64,000 nt of DNA from Rubinisphaera margarita (GTDB lineage: Bacteria; Planctomycetota; Planctomycetia; Planctomycetales; Planctomycetaceae). Every line of letters begins with the position of its first letter. Position 1 is the first letter of the stretch. This document shows, piece by piece, positions 28,272-37,659 of this stretch. The notes under the pieces were generated by a model. It had not been told where the DNA came from, did no database searches, and saw only the letters and a list, made by a program, of their open reading frames with translations. Made by a program: the position numbers and the translations under genes. The stretch covers positions 310,001 to 374,000 of the forward strand of contig NZ_JAKFGB010000021.1 of assembly GCF_022267515.1 (NCBI RefSeq). Reading direction: 5' to 3'.

Positions 28272-29177
28272 TCAGTCTCGATTCGATTTCAGTGGCGTAA
28301 TCTTCCGCTCCGCCAGGTAATCCGGTCGCGGCGGACAATCACAAAACGGATCCACCAGACCATTGCTTACCGCGTTGTAAACGGCGAACACGTTGTTGCG
28401 TGGTGTGGAACTGAGATTACCAGCGGAGCCGTGCATCGTATTGCATTCGAAGAAGATCACCGAGCCGGCCGGTCCCTTGGGAGCGACGATTCCGTTCTCA
28501 GCGATCATCTCTTCAAGAGCTTCCGCCGACGGAACGCCGTATTCCTGCCGCCGCAGTGAACTCTCGTAGTGGTTCTCGGGAGTCTCGCCGATACAGCGAA
28601 TGTAATCCTTGTGAGAACCCGGAATCAGCATCAGCGGCCCGTTGAACTCGTGGCTCTCAGTCAACAGAAGCGACACACTAATCGCCCGCATCCGCGGCAT
28701 ACCGTCTTCGACGTGCCAGGTCTCGAAATCGGAGTGCCAGTAGAACTCCTTGCCTTCGAATGCCGGCTTGTAATTGACGCGGGACTGCAGCACGTAAACA
28801 TCTTCGCCGAGCAATTGACGGACTCGATCGAGCAGACGCGAGTCCTGAAACAGTTGCTGGAAGACGCGACTGTATCGATGCATCCGAAAGATGGATCTCA
28901 CGGTCTCAGACTCCGGCTCCTTGACGATGCCCGAGCGATTCACCGGCCAGTTCGCGACCAGAGAACGGGCTTCCGTCAGCAGTTCGTTCACTTCGTTCTG
29001 AGAGAACAGACCGGATTCGAACAGGAAGCCGTCTCGTTTGTACTGGTCAACTTCAGTAGGACTGAGCGGGCCCGAGATGCCCTCGCTGACAATGGGATCG
29101 ATTCGGGAAACACGTTCCCACTGTGACGAAGTCCGTGAATGGTACGGGTCGTCGGTTCTGTAAATGGTTGCGGTCAT
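28272..29177 (-). CDS. ectD: Ectoine 5-hydroxylase
   Basis: Encodes 301 residues. It carries the EctD signature around WHSDFETWHVEDGMPRMRA, in which His and Asp of HSD bind Fe(II), and the second iron-binding histidine in NTMHGSAGN. EctD is a 2-oxoglutarate-dependent dioxygenase in the cytoplasm that converts ectoine to 5-hydroxyectoine. Length is that of the family. It is the last gene of the leftward ectABCD set, 60 bases after ectC. Confidence 0.95.
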   Translation of the reverse strand: MTATIYRTDDPYHSRTSSQWERVSRIDPIVSEGISGPLSPTEVDQYKRDGFLFESGLFSQNEVNELLTEARSLVANWPVNRSGIVKEPESETVRSIFRMHRYSRVFQQLFQDSRLLDRVRQLLGEDVYVLQSRVNYKPAFEGKEFYWHSDFETWHVEDGMPRMRAISVSLLLTESHEFNGPLMLIPGSHKDYIRCIGETPENHYESSLRRQEYGVPSAEALEEMIAENGIVAPKGPAGSVIFFECNTMHGSAGNLSSTPRNNVFAVYNAVSNGLVDPFCDCPPRPDYLAERKITPLKSNRD

Positions 29178-29237
29178 TTTGTCCTGCCTTTTGATACGAG
29201 GTGTCTGGAATCAGGAGGCACGGTCAACGCGACGCTT

Positions 29238-29627
29238 TTACGCCTCGGTGAGCAACGGATAAGCTCCGTTTGCATCGTGTGTTTCTGCTCCGGTCACAGG
29301 CGGGTTGAACACGCAGATCATCCGCAGCTGCTGCTCGGCAATCAGAATATGCTTCTCGTTACCGTCCAGTGCATACATCGTGCCAGCGGTGAGCTCGTGT
29401 TCCTCGCCGTTGTCCAGATCTTTGAGGATTCCTTTGCCTTCGATGCAGTAGACTGCTTCCAGGTGATTCTGGTAGTGCATCTCGGTGGTGGTTCCCGCGA
29501 AGATGATGGTGTCATGGAGCGAGAAGCCCATTTTGTCCTTGGCGAGCAAAAGGCGACGGCTGGCCCAGGTCTTGGCTCGGGTTTCACGGTCGGTCTGAAT
29601 GATTTCGGAGAGTTTGCGAACGATCAT
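29238..29627 (-). CDS. ectC: L-ectoine synthase
   Basis: Encodes 129 residues, the family length. It is a small cupin: MIVRKLSEI at the start, then GFSLHDTIIFAGTTTEMHYQ and HLEAVYCIEGKGILKDL with the metal-binding Glu/Tyr/His set, and EKHILIAEQQLRMICVFNPP. It cyclises N-gamma-acetyl-diaminobutyrate to ectoine. Its position between ectB and ectD confirms the call. Confidence 0.96.
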   Translation of the reverse strand: MIVRKLSEIIQTDRETRAKTWASRRLLLAKDKMGFSLHDTIIFAGTTTEMHYQNHLEAVYCIEGKGILKDLDNGEEHELTAGTMYALDGNEKHILIAEQQLRMICVFNPPVTGAETHDANGAYPLLTEA

Positions 29628-29687
29628 GTGTAGGTTCCCTGGTCGTCTGGAACCGCTGGAGTGCGGTCGATGAGGGGGTGAAAGAAG

Positions 29688-29720
29688 AGCAGGCGGATCG
29701 AGGTTCCCGACCCGCCTGCT
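29688..29720 (-). promoter_or_regulatory. Inverted repeat in the ectB-ectC gap
   Basis: AGCAGGCGG at 29688-29696 and CCGCCTGCT at 29712-29720 form a perfect 9-bp stem in the 117-base gap between ectB and ectC. No T tract follows on the minus strand. It could be an attenuating or RNA-stabilising hairpin, but function is inferred. Confidence 0.4.
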
Positions 29721-29744
29721 TAGACGTACTTAAGCGATGTTGCG

Positions 29745-31007
<1,263 letters not shown>

Positions 31008-31021
31008 AACGATTCTCATTA

Positions 31022-31561
31022 TTAAGAAGGAGTGTCCGCGGGAGCTTTCGATCCGTCGAGAGGTCCAAGGCGGAGCAGAGGTTCGGATTCGTGGTCTCCG
31101 AACAGAAAATCTGATGCGGAGAAGCCGTCGCACTCGCTGAGTTGAACACCAAGGTGCTTGGCCAGCGATTGAAAAAGTTTGCGAGAGGCGAGGTTTGAAG
31201 GCGCGACAGTCGCTTCGATATAGCTGTGACGGCTGACAGGGCAGCGTGCAGCGAGATCCTGCAGCATGCGTAGTCCCAGACCGCGACGCCTCATGGAAGG
31301 ACAGACCCCAACCTGCCACACGAATAGAGCATCCGGGGTTGCAGGAGGGCGATAAGCGGTGACAAAGCCAACAATTCGCGAGTCCGCTTCAGCCACGACG
31401 CAGGTGTCTGCGAAGTCGCGGCAAAGCAACATGTAGAGGTAGCAGGAATTCTCATCGAGAACTCCTGAGTCGCTGACGAGCTTCCAGATATGGGAGGCGT
31501 CGGCGACGGTCGGCTTGCGAATCGACAGCGTCTGAGTGTCGGGCTCCGTAGAGTCAGGCAT
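31022..31561 (-). CDS. ectA: L-2,4-diaminobutyrate acetyltransferase
   Basis: Encodes 179 residues from ATG 31561. GNAT fold: IRKPTVADASHIWKLV, ENSCYLYMLLCRDF, acceptor-site VWQVGVCPSMRRRGLG with the acetyl-CoA loop, and EATVAPSNLASRKLFQ. These are EctA features. It N-acetylates diaminobutyrate at the gamma position. It is the first gene of the operon, and a promoter and an inverted repeat lie just upstream. Confidence 0.94.
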   Translation of the reverse strand: MPDSTEPDTQTLSIRKPTVADASHIWKLVSDSGVLDENSCYLYMLLCRDFADTCVVAEADSRIVGFVTAYRPPATPDALFVWQVGVCPSMRRRGLGLRMLQDLAARCPVSRHSYIEATVAPSNLASRKLFQSLAKHLGVQLSECDGFSASDFLFGDHESEPLLRLGPLDGSKAPADTPS

Positions 31562-31628
31562 TCTGAGCTTGTCATGTACCACACGTGAACATCGGGGACA
31601 CGCTCCCGCTTGATTCCGTGCGTCAGAA

Positions 31629-31648
31629 ATAATTAGTGTTGCAATTAT
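31629..31648 (-). promoter_or_regulatory. Candidate operator (inverted repeat) upstream of ectA
   Basis: ATAATT at 31629-31634 and AATTAT at 31643-31648 form an inverted repeat with an 8-base spacer, about 5-24 bases downstream of the predicted start point of the ectA promoter. MarR-type repressors bind such near-20-bp palindromes. The text AGATAATT recurs at 27655-27662 ahead of the MarR gene. Confidence 0.45.
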
Positions 31649-31659
31649 CTGCTGAGCAA

Positions 31660-31687
31660 AGAATATACGCTCCTGCAGATGCGTCAA
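31660..31687 (-). promoter_or_regulatory. Sigma-70-type promoter for ectABCD
   Basis: On the minus strand a TTGACG (-35, 31687-31682) is followed after 16 bases by TATTCT (-10, 31665-31660), predicting transcription from about 31653 into ectA. The -35 matches consensus at five of six positions and the -10 at four of six. Confidence 0.55.
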
Positions 31688-31779
31688 GGGCTTTTTCTCA
31701 GACCACTGTCGGCAAACTTCCGATTTCCCGAGATTGCCCTCTCATTACGGGGATTAGGTGAACAATCAATGGGAATTTT

Positions 31780-33282
31780 ATGAGCATGGTCATCGTTAGT
31801 TTTCTCTGTTTTCTCTTGGTGTTTGTCCTGATCGGGGTCGCTTCGGCTCGTCAGAAATCGAACACCACGGGAGATTATCTGCTGGCCAGCCGTTCGGTTC
31901 CGCCGTGGCTGGCGGCACTTTCGGCGGTCGCGACAAACAACAGCGGTTTCATGTTCATCGGCCAGATCGCCTACTCGTATCGCGTCGGGATCGAATCAAT
32001 CTGGATGATGATCGGCTGGATTGCCGGAGACTTTGTCGCCTGGATGATCGTTCATCCACGTGTACGTCGGCAATCGGAAGAAGCCGATGTCGCGACCTTG
32101 CCCGCGCTGCTTGGACAATCGCGGCAGGGCTCGCAACGGCTCGTCATCGTACTGGCCGGCATTCTGACTTTTCTTCTGCTTGGCGTTTATGCAGCAGCTC
32201 AATTGAAAGCCGGCAGTACGGCTCTGCAGACCCTGTTCGGATGGGACCCGCAGATCGGTGCCATCATCGGAGCGGTTATTGTAGTTCTCTATTGTTTCTC
32301 TGGAGGAATTCGAGCCTCAATCTGGACCGATGCGGCTCAATCGTTCGTCATGATCATCGCCATGATTGTGCTTCTGGTCGCCGCGAGTTTCCACGTCGGT
32401 TCTCCAGCCGATGTCTGGGCGAATCTTCGCGAACAGGATCCGACCCTCGTTCAGTGGATTCCGCAGAATCTCGCATTCGGGTTCACAATGTATCTTTTGG
32501 GCATGATCTTTGGCGGCTTCGGTGCCGTCGGCCAGCCTCACATTCTCGTCCGATTCATGGCGCTGCGGTCGGTCGATGAAATCTCGCGGGCTCGAACGAT
32601 TTACTTCATGTGGTTCGTGCCGTTCTTTGTCGCCAGTATTGCCGTCGGCCTCTATGCCAGAGCCTTCATGCCTGACCTGCTCTCAATTCCGCTGACCGAG
32701 GGGCTTTCCGTTGCGCAGGCCACGGAACTGGCGATGCCGGAAATGGCCCGCCGACTGCTGCCCGATGTCCTGCTTGGACTCGTCCTGGCCGGCCTGTTCG
32801 CCGCAACGATGTCGACGGCCGATTCGCAGATTCTTGTCTGTTCCGGAGCGATCACGCAGGATATCAATCCGAACTGGAAGGACTCCTACATCGCGGCGAA
32901 GATCGCGACACTGGCCGTTACCGCACTGGCCTTGTTTGTGGCGTTGTACGCAGGGCAGGGAGTCTTCGCACTTGTGTTGATTTCCTGGTCGGCGCTGGGA
33001 GCCGGCCTGGGCCCCGCTCTGATTCTGCGATTGCTCCGCGTGCCTCTGTCGGCATCGACCATCACATTGATGATGTTCGCCGGCGTTGTCACTGTCGCGG
33101 CCTGGAATATGTCGGGTTACGACGGCGACGTTTTCAAGATGCTGCCGGGGATGATCGCATCGATCGCGATGTGGCCGGTCGGGACACTGATCGACCGCAT
33201 CACACCAGGCCCGACCGCCATTGAAGAACATGCGAACGCGGAAAACGAATTGAAGGAGCAGCAGGACTCAGTCAAAGGCTGA
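31780..33282 (+). CDS. Sodium:solute symporter family (SSS) transporter, probable compatible-solute importer
   Basis: Encodes 500 residues with about 13 hydrophobic helices. SSSF features: LASRSVPPWLAALSAVATNN, the WIAGDFVAWMIV segment, GGFGAVGQPHILVRFMALRS, and AATMSTADSQILVCSGAITQD (helix 8, sodium site). Sequence style is closest to the proline symporter PutP branch. It is divergent from ectA, sharing a 218-base promoter region, so uptake of proline, ectoine or a similar osmolyte is a good inference. The substrate is not fixed by sequence. Confidence 0.88.
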   Translation: MSMVIVSFLCFLLVFVLIGVASARQKSNTTGDYLLASRSVPPWLAALSAVATNNSGFMFIGQIAYSYRVGIESIWMMIGWIAGDFVAWMIVHPRVRRQSEEADVATLPALLGQSRQGSQRLVIVLAGILTFLLLGVYAAAQLKAGSTALQTLFGWDPQIGAIIGAVIVVLYCFSGGIRASIWTDAAQSFVMIIAMIVLLVAASFHVGSPADVWANLREQDPTLVQWIPQNLAFGFTMYLLGMIFGGFGAVGQPHILVRFMALRSVDEISRARTIYFMWFVPFFVASIAVGLYARAFMPDLLSIPLTEGLSVAQATELAMPEMARRLLPDVLLGLVLAGLFAATMSTADSQILVCSGAITQDINPNWKDSYIAAKIATLAVTALALFVALYAGQGVFALVLISWSALGAGLGPALILRLLRVPLSASTITLMMFAGVVTVAAWNMSGYDGDVFKMLPGMIASIAMWPVGTLIDRITPGPTAIEEHANAENELKEQQDSVKG

Positions 33283-33349
33283 AGCACGATCCTGCACCGT
33301 GCGTCGTGCCGGGGTCCCTTCACACCTTCGACCGTCAGACGGTCTCCCA

Positions 33350-33383
33350 CTTCAGTCGAAGCCCAGACGGGCATCGACTGAAG
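33350..33383. terminator. Long hairpin between convergent symporter and SulP genes
   Basis: CTTCAGTCGA (33350-33359) pairs perfectly with TCGACTGAAG (33374-33383); the loop contains a further 4-bp GCCC/GGGC stem after one A-A mismatch. It sits between two genes ending at 33282 and 33411. It has no T tract, so termination in either direction is only probable. Confidence 0.5.
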
Positions 33384-33410
33384 GAGCAATGTTGCACGAA
33401 CGTCGTTCGA

Positions 33411-35135
33411 CTAGATCGTCTTCGTAATGTGGTAGTGGAGACCGGAGGAGATCTCGACCTTGGCCAGATGATCGGCTCGCTCGAAGATGCGGCGGCAATC
33501 GGGGTTGAGATTCTGCAGATGCAGGGTCTTTCCCTCCTGCTGGTATCGCTCGGCAAGTCGATTGATGGCTTCAATGGCCGACTGGTCGTAAACCCGGGAG
33601 AAGTAGAAGTCGATTGCCACGACGGGCGGATCGCTGGCGGGGTCGAACAGGTCCCGAAAGCTGCTGATCGAGGCGAAAAATAGCGGTCCGTGTAACTGGT
33701 AGACCTTCTTGTCGTCTTCGAAGTGGATGTCGGCCAACATGTGGGTGGCATGATTCCAGGCGAAAATGAGTGCCTGAACAACGATGCCCAGCAGAACCGC
33801 GATGGCGAGATTGTGGAACAGGACCGTGTATCCGGCGACCAGCACCATCACAAGCACATCGCCTGCCGGGACCTTGTTCCAGGTGTGCAGCGTGCTCCAT
33901 TCGAACGTGCCGATCACGACCATGAACATCACACCGACGAGAGCGGCCATCGGCACCATCGAAATCACCGGCTTCAGAACGACGACAAGGACAAGCAGGC
34001 CGACAGCGGCCACGACGCCCGAAACACGACTGCGTCCACCGGAGTTGATGTTGATCAGCGACTGACCGATCATCGCACAGCCTCCCATCCCGCCGAAGAG
34101 GCCGCAAACGATATTGGCCGCCCCCTGTCCGATACATTCACGATTTCCGTTGCCGCGAGTTTCGGTGATCTCATCGATCAGCGAGAGCGTCATCAGCGAT
34201 TCGATCAGCCCGACGCCGGCCAGAATCAGGGAGAACGGCAGGATGATGAAGAACGTTTCCCACGTCAGCGGAGCGAGCGTGTAGCGGGAGTCGAGGAAAA
34301 ACAGCATCGGAAGAGGTTCGTCAACGGCAGTCACACTGGCGACCGCCTCGTCGATCTGCTTTTGTTCGAGGACGGCGATGTCGACCTGGCCATGACCATG
34401 GGCGTCAGCGGTGGCAATTCCCCCGTGGGCTTCCGCGGCGGCTTCCTGAACGGCTTTGGCTCGCAGATTGTTGGCCACCAGGTCATCGACGGTTTGGACG
34501 ACGTTCGCCTGGCCCGCTGGAATCCACGTCTGAGGGGCGTATTGGTTGATTCCGATCGAGATCACCGAAACGACCATGATCGCGGCCAGTGAACTCGGGA
34601 TGGCGCGAGTGAACCGGGGCAACAGGATGATGATCGCCATCGTGAGGGCGACGAGCCCCCCCATGATCGCGAGCGGCAGGCCCTGCAGATACGTCATCGT
34701 GCCGTTCGTGCCCAAGGTCTTGAAGCTGCCGAGCTGGGCCAGACCAATGACGATCGCCAGTCCGTTCACGAACCCGAGCATCACCGAATGAGGCACCAGC
34801 CGGATCAGTTTCCCCAGCCTGAGTACACCAGTGAAGATCTGCAGCAGGCCGCAGAGAATCACCGCATAAAACAGATATTCAATGCCGTGCAGGGCGACCA
34901 GTGAGACGACGACGACCGCCATGGCTCCGGTGGCACCAGAAATCATACCGGGACGTCCGCCGGCGATCGCGGTGATCAAGCCAATGAAGAAGGCGGAATA
35001 GAGCCCCACCGTGGGCGGCACACCTGCGACAAATGCGAAGGCGACAGCTTCCGGAACAAGAGCCAGAGCCACGGTCAGAGCGGCAAGAACATCGTCTTTA
35101 AGCGAAGCGGAGTGCTTCGTGAAGTATCCAATCAT
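33411..35135 (-). CDS. SulP-family inorganic anion transporter with STAS domain
   Basis: Encodes 574 residues. The N-terminal ~430 residues have the SLC26/SulP membrane fold (VLAALTVALALVPEAVAFAF, GGRPGMISGATGAMAVVVVS, GLIESLMTLSLIDEIT, GGMGGCAMIGQS). A STAS domain closes the protein (HGPLFFASISSF... VVAIDFYFSRVYDQSAIEAI). A charged insert with a His/Gly/Ala-rich stretch (about residues 225-270) sits between helices and is unusual. Transport of sulfate, bicarbonate or another anion is possible; sequence does not decide. It is transcribed towards the symporter. Confidence 0.93.
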   Translation of the reverse strand: MIGYFTKHSASLKDDVLAALTVALALVPEAVAFAFVAGVPPTVGLYSAFFIGLITAIAGGRPGMISGATGAMAVVVVSLVALHGIEYLFYAVILCGLLQIFTGVLRLGKLIRLVPHSVMLGFVNGLAIVIGLAQLGSFKTLGTNGTMTYLQGLPLAIMGGLVALTMAIIILLPRFTRAIPSSLAAIMVVSVISIGINQYAPQTWIPAGQANVVQTVDDLVANNLRAKAVQEAAAEAHGGIATADAHGHGQVDIAVLEQKQIDEAVASVTAVDEPLPMLFFLDSRYTLAPLTWETFFIILPFSLILAGVGLIESLMTLSLIDEITETRGNGNRECIGQGAANIVCGLFGGMGGCAMIGQSLININSGGRSRVSGVVAAVGLLVLVVVLKPVISMVPMAALVGVMFMVVIGTFEWSTLHTWNKVPAGDVLVMVLVAGYTVLFHNLAIAVLLGIVVQALIFAWNHATHMLADIHFEDDKKVYQLHGPLFFASISSFRDLFDPASDPPVVAIDFYFSRVYDQSAIEAINRLAERYQQEGKTLHLQNLNPDCRRIFERADHLAKVEISSGLHYHITKTI

Positions 35136-35616
35136 CAGGTATTCCGTAGAGGCAGTTAGAAGCGAGTCGAGAATCTCCGCGTGGTTCGATGCGGACCATC
35201 CCCGTCTCGGAGTGCATGTAAGACCGGGCAGAATCCTTATCGGGACTCCACGCCAGAAGAGCGGGAGGAAGCAACGGCCGGGAATGATGAGATCATCACG
35301 TCACTCGGCCAGAAGATCGCTATTTCAGTCAATTACATTGGTTGCAGAGCAGAATCCGGAGATTTTTCGCGGAAGGAACGGGCTCTGCACGTATCTCCTG
35401 CAGAGGCGAGGCGAGACTTGTAAAGCGTTCTAACGGAATCAGGGAGATTTCTAAAGATGTAAGTGCCGGTTCTTACCCGAAATTTCTCGAATCCGAAAAG
35501 TCCGATCTGAGAAAACGATCCCGATCAGAAGTCGGTTATACTTAGGGATAAGCGATCTGCGATTTGATCAAAAGGCGGGGACAGTCGGACAGGACCGCAG
35601 AGAGGAGGGGCCTGAG
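35136..35616. other. Divergent intergenic region
   Basis: 480 bases between the leftward SulP gene and the rightward methyltransferase-esterase fusion. A TATACT at 35537-35542 could be a -10 element for the fusion gene but lacks a convincing -35. A GAGGAGG ribosome-binding site lies just before ATG 35617. Open frames here have no coding character. Confidence 0.4.
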
Positions 35617-37629
35617 ATGCCAGACGATTTCTTCCACAAACGCCAGCGGCTGGTCGACAGTGAACTTCGCGTTCAGGGGATTGACGATCCACGGGTACTG
35701 AACGCGATGAGATCGGTACCGCGGGAAAAATTTGTTCCGACCGATCAACAGGACGTGGCCTATCGCAACGCTCCGCTGCCGATTGGAGAAGGGCAGACAA
35801 TCTCACAGCCGCTGATCGTCGCTCTCATGGCCGAGGCGCTGGAGTTGAATGGCAATGGGAGAGTGCTGGAGATCGGTACCGGTTCTGGCTATGCAGCAGC
35901 CGTGCTCGCCGAATTAGCCGAGAACGTATATACCGTGGAACGCTTCGGTCTGCTCGCCGAGACAGCACGGCGACGGTTGAAAAAACTGGGCTACGACAAC
36001 GTGCATGTGCTTCAGGGAGATGGAACGCTTGGCTGGCCGGAACATGCTCCCTACGACGGAATTGTCGTCGCGGCTGGGGGCCCGGATGTTCCCGAGACAT
36101 TGAAGCGACAGTTGAAGATCGGCGGACGACTGGTCATCCCCGTCGGGGAGCAGAAACATTTGCAATCACTCGTCCGCGTGAAGCGGGTCAGCGAAGACGA
36201 ATACGAATACGACGATCTGGGCAACGTCCGCTTCGTCCCACTCGTTGGTCAGGCCGGTTGGGCAACAGGCGACCAGGCAGAGCCGGCCACATCGTCGGAG
36301 TCGGGGAAAAGCTATTCCAGCATGACTCTACCGGAGTTGATCCGCGAGGCGGCGGAGCCATTTGAGAGTATTGAAGAGGCGGACTTGTCTGCCCTGCAGG
36401 ACCGCATTGGCGATTCGCGACTGGTCCTCATCGGAGAAGCGTCTCATGGCACGTCTGAGTTCTATCGGATGCGAGCCAGAATTACGCAGGCCCTGATTGA
36501 ACAGAAGGGGTTCAACTTTGTCGCCGTCGAAGCAGACTGGCCCGATGCTGGTCGAATGAATGACTACGTGACGCTCAGAAAGCCAGGCGATGGGCAGAAG
36601 TGGAATGCCTTCGAACGCTTCCCGGAGTGGATGTGGAGGAATCATGAGGTCCTCGAGTTTGTCGAATGGCTCCGCGACTTCAATCTTACTAATCGGGACC
36701 GGCATCAGCGGGTCGGCTGGTACGGCGTCGATCTTTACAGCCTTTACACCTCGATTCGTGCGGTTCTCGGTTATCTCCAGAAAGTCGATCCGGAAAGTGC
36801 GGAGCTCGCCCGCGAGCGATACAGCTGTCTCACGGCCTGGGAACCGGATCCGCAGTCATATGGACGGGCCGCAGTGATGGGGCAGTACCGCTCCTGCGAA
36901 CAGGATGCGGTCACGATGCTCAAGGATCTGCTGGCGAGTCAAATGGAATATGCCCGGTATGACGGTGAGTACTTCATGGATGCTGCTCTCAACGCCAAGC
37001 TCATCGCTGATGCCGAAAAATACTACCGCGTGATGTACCGAGGCGGCGACGAATCATGGAACCTTCGCGATCAACACATGTTCGAAACTCTGGAGTCGCT
37101 GCTCGACTTCCACGGGCGGGAATCCAGGGCGATCCTCTGGGCTCACAATTCCCACCTCGGCGACGATGCGGCTACGGAGATGGGACGCCGAGGGCAGATT
37201 AATCTCGGACATCTCTGTCGGAAACATTTCGGGGACTCTGCCTATCTCATTGGCCAACTGACCGACCGCGGCACGGTCGCCGCGGCGCCGTTCTGGGACG
37301 AGCCAATGGAGGTTATGCAAGTTCGCCCCTCGCATGAAGAGAGCTACGAACGGGTGCTGCACGACACAGGTTTGCAGCAGGCATTTCTCCCATTGCGGGC
37401 GACAGCACTTCCCGGTTTCAAAGAACGTCTAGGCTCCTCGCGCATGGAACGGGCGATTGGCGTCATCTATCGACCTCGTACCGAATTGCAGAGTCACTAC
37501 TTCGAAGTATCGCTGCCGGAGCAATTCGACGAAGTGATCTGGTTCGATACCTCATCAGCCGTGAAGCCTTTCGATGTGAAGGCCATGGACTTCGACCCGG
37601 CTCACCATCCGTTTGCGCTGGTCGACTGA
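35617..37629 (+). CDS. Fusion of protein-L-isoaspartate O-methyltransferase and erythromycin esterase-like domain
   Basis: Encodes 670 residues from ATG 35617 with a strong GAGGAGG site. Residues 1-215 are a complete PCMT: RVLNAMRSVPREKFVP, LPIGEGQTISQPLIVALM, and the SAM motif VLEIGTGSGYAAAVLAEL. After a short linker, residues about 230-660 are an erythromycin-esterase family domain: LVLIGEASHGTSEFYRMR, FVAVEADWPDAGRMNDYV, VGWYGVDLYSLYTSIRAVL, and ILWAHNSHLGDDAATEMG. PCMT repairs isoaspartyl residues. The Ere-like family has catalytic His and Glu residues, and only some members act on macrolides; many are of unknown substrate. Both domains look intact, so a bifunctional cytoplasmic enzyme is likely. 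Confidence 0.92.
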   Translation: MPDDFFHKRQRLVDSELRVQGIDDPRVLNAMRSVPREKFVPTDQQDVAYRNAPLPIGEGQTISQPLIVALMAEALELNGNGRVLEIGTGSGYAAAVLAELAENVYTVERFGLLAETARRRLKKLGYDNVHVLQGDGTLGWPEHAPYDGIVVAAGGPDVPETLKRQLKIGGRLVIPVGEQKHLQSLVRVKRVSEDEYEYDDLGNVRFVPLVGQAGWATGDQAEPATSSESGKSYSSMTLPELIREAAEPFESIEEADLSALQDRIGDSRLVLIGEASHGTSEFYRMRARITQALIEQKGFNFVAVEADWPDAGRMNDYVTLRKPGDGQKWNAFERFPEWMWRNHEVLEFVEWLRDFNLTNRDRHQRVGWYGVDLYSLYTSIRAVLGYLQKVDPESAELARERYSCLTAWEPDPQSYGRAAVMGQYRSCEQDAVTMLKDLLASQMEYARYDGEYFMDAALNAKLIADAEKYYRVMYRGGDESWNLRDQHMFETLESLLDFHGRESRAILWAHNSHLGDDAATEMGRRGQINLGHLCRKHFGDSAYLIGQLTDRGTVAAAPFWDEPMEVMQVRPSHEESYERVLHDTGLQQAFLPLRATALPGFKERLGSSRMERAIGVIYRPRTELQSHYFEVSLPEQFDEVIWFDTSSAVKPFDVKAMDFDPAHHPFALVD

Positions 37630-37659
37630 TTCGTCCGAGCTAATTGAGTTCACCGGGGG

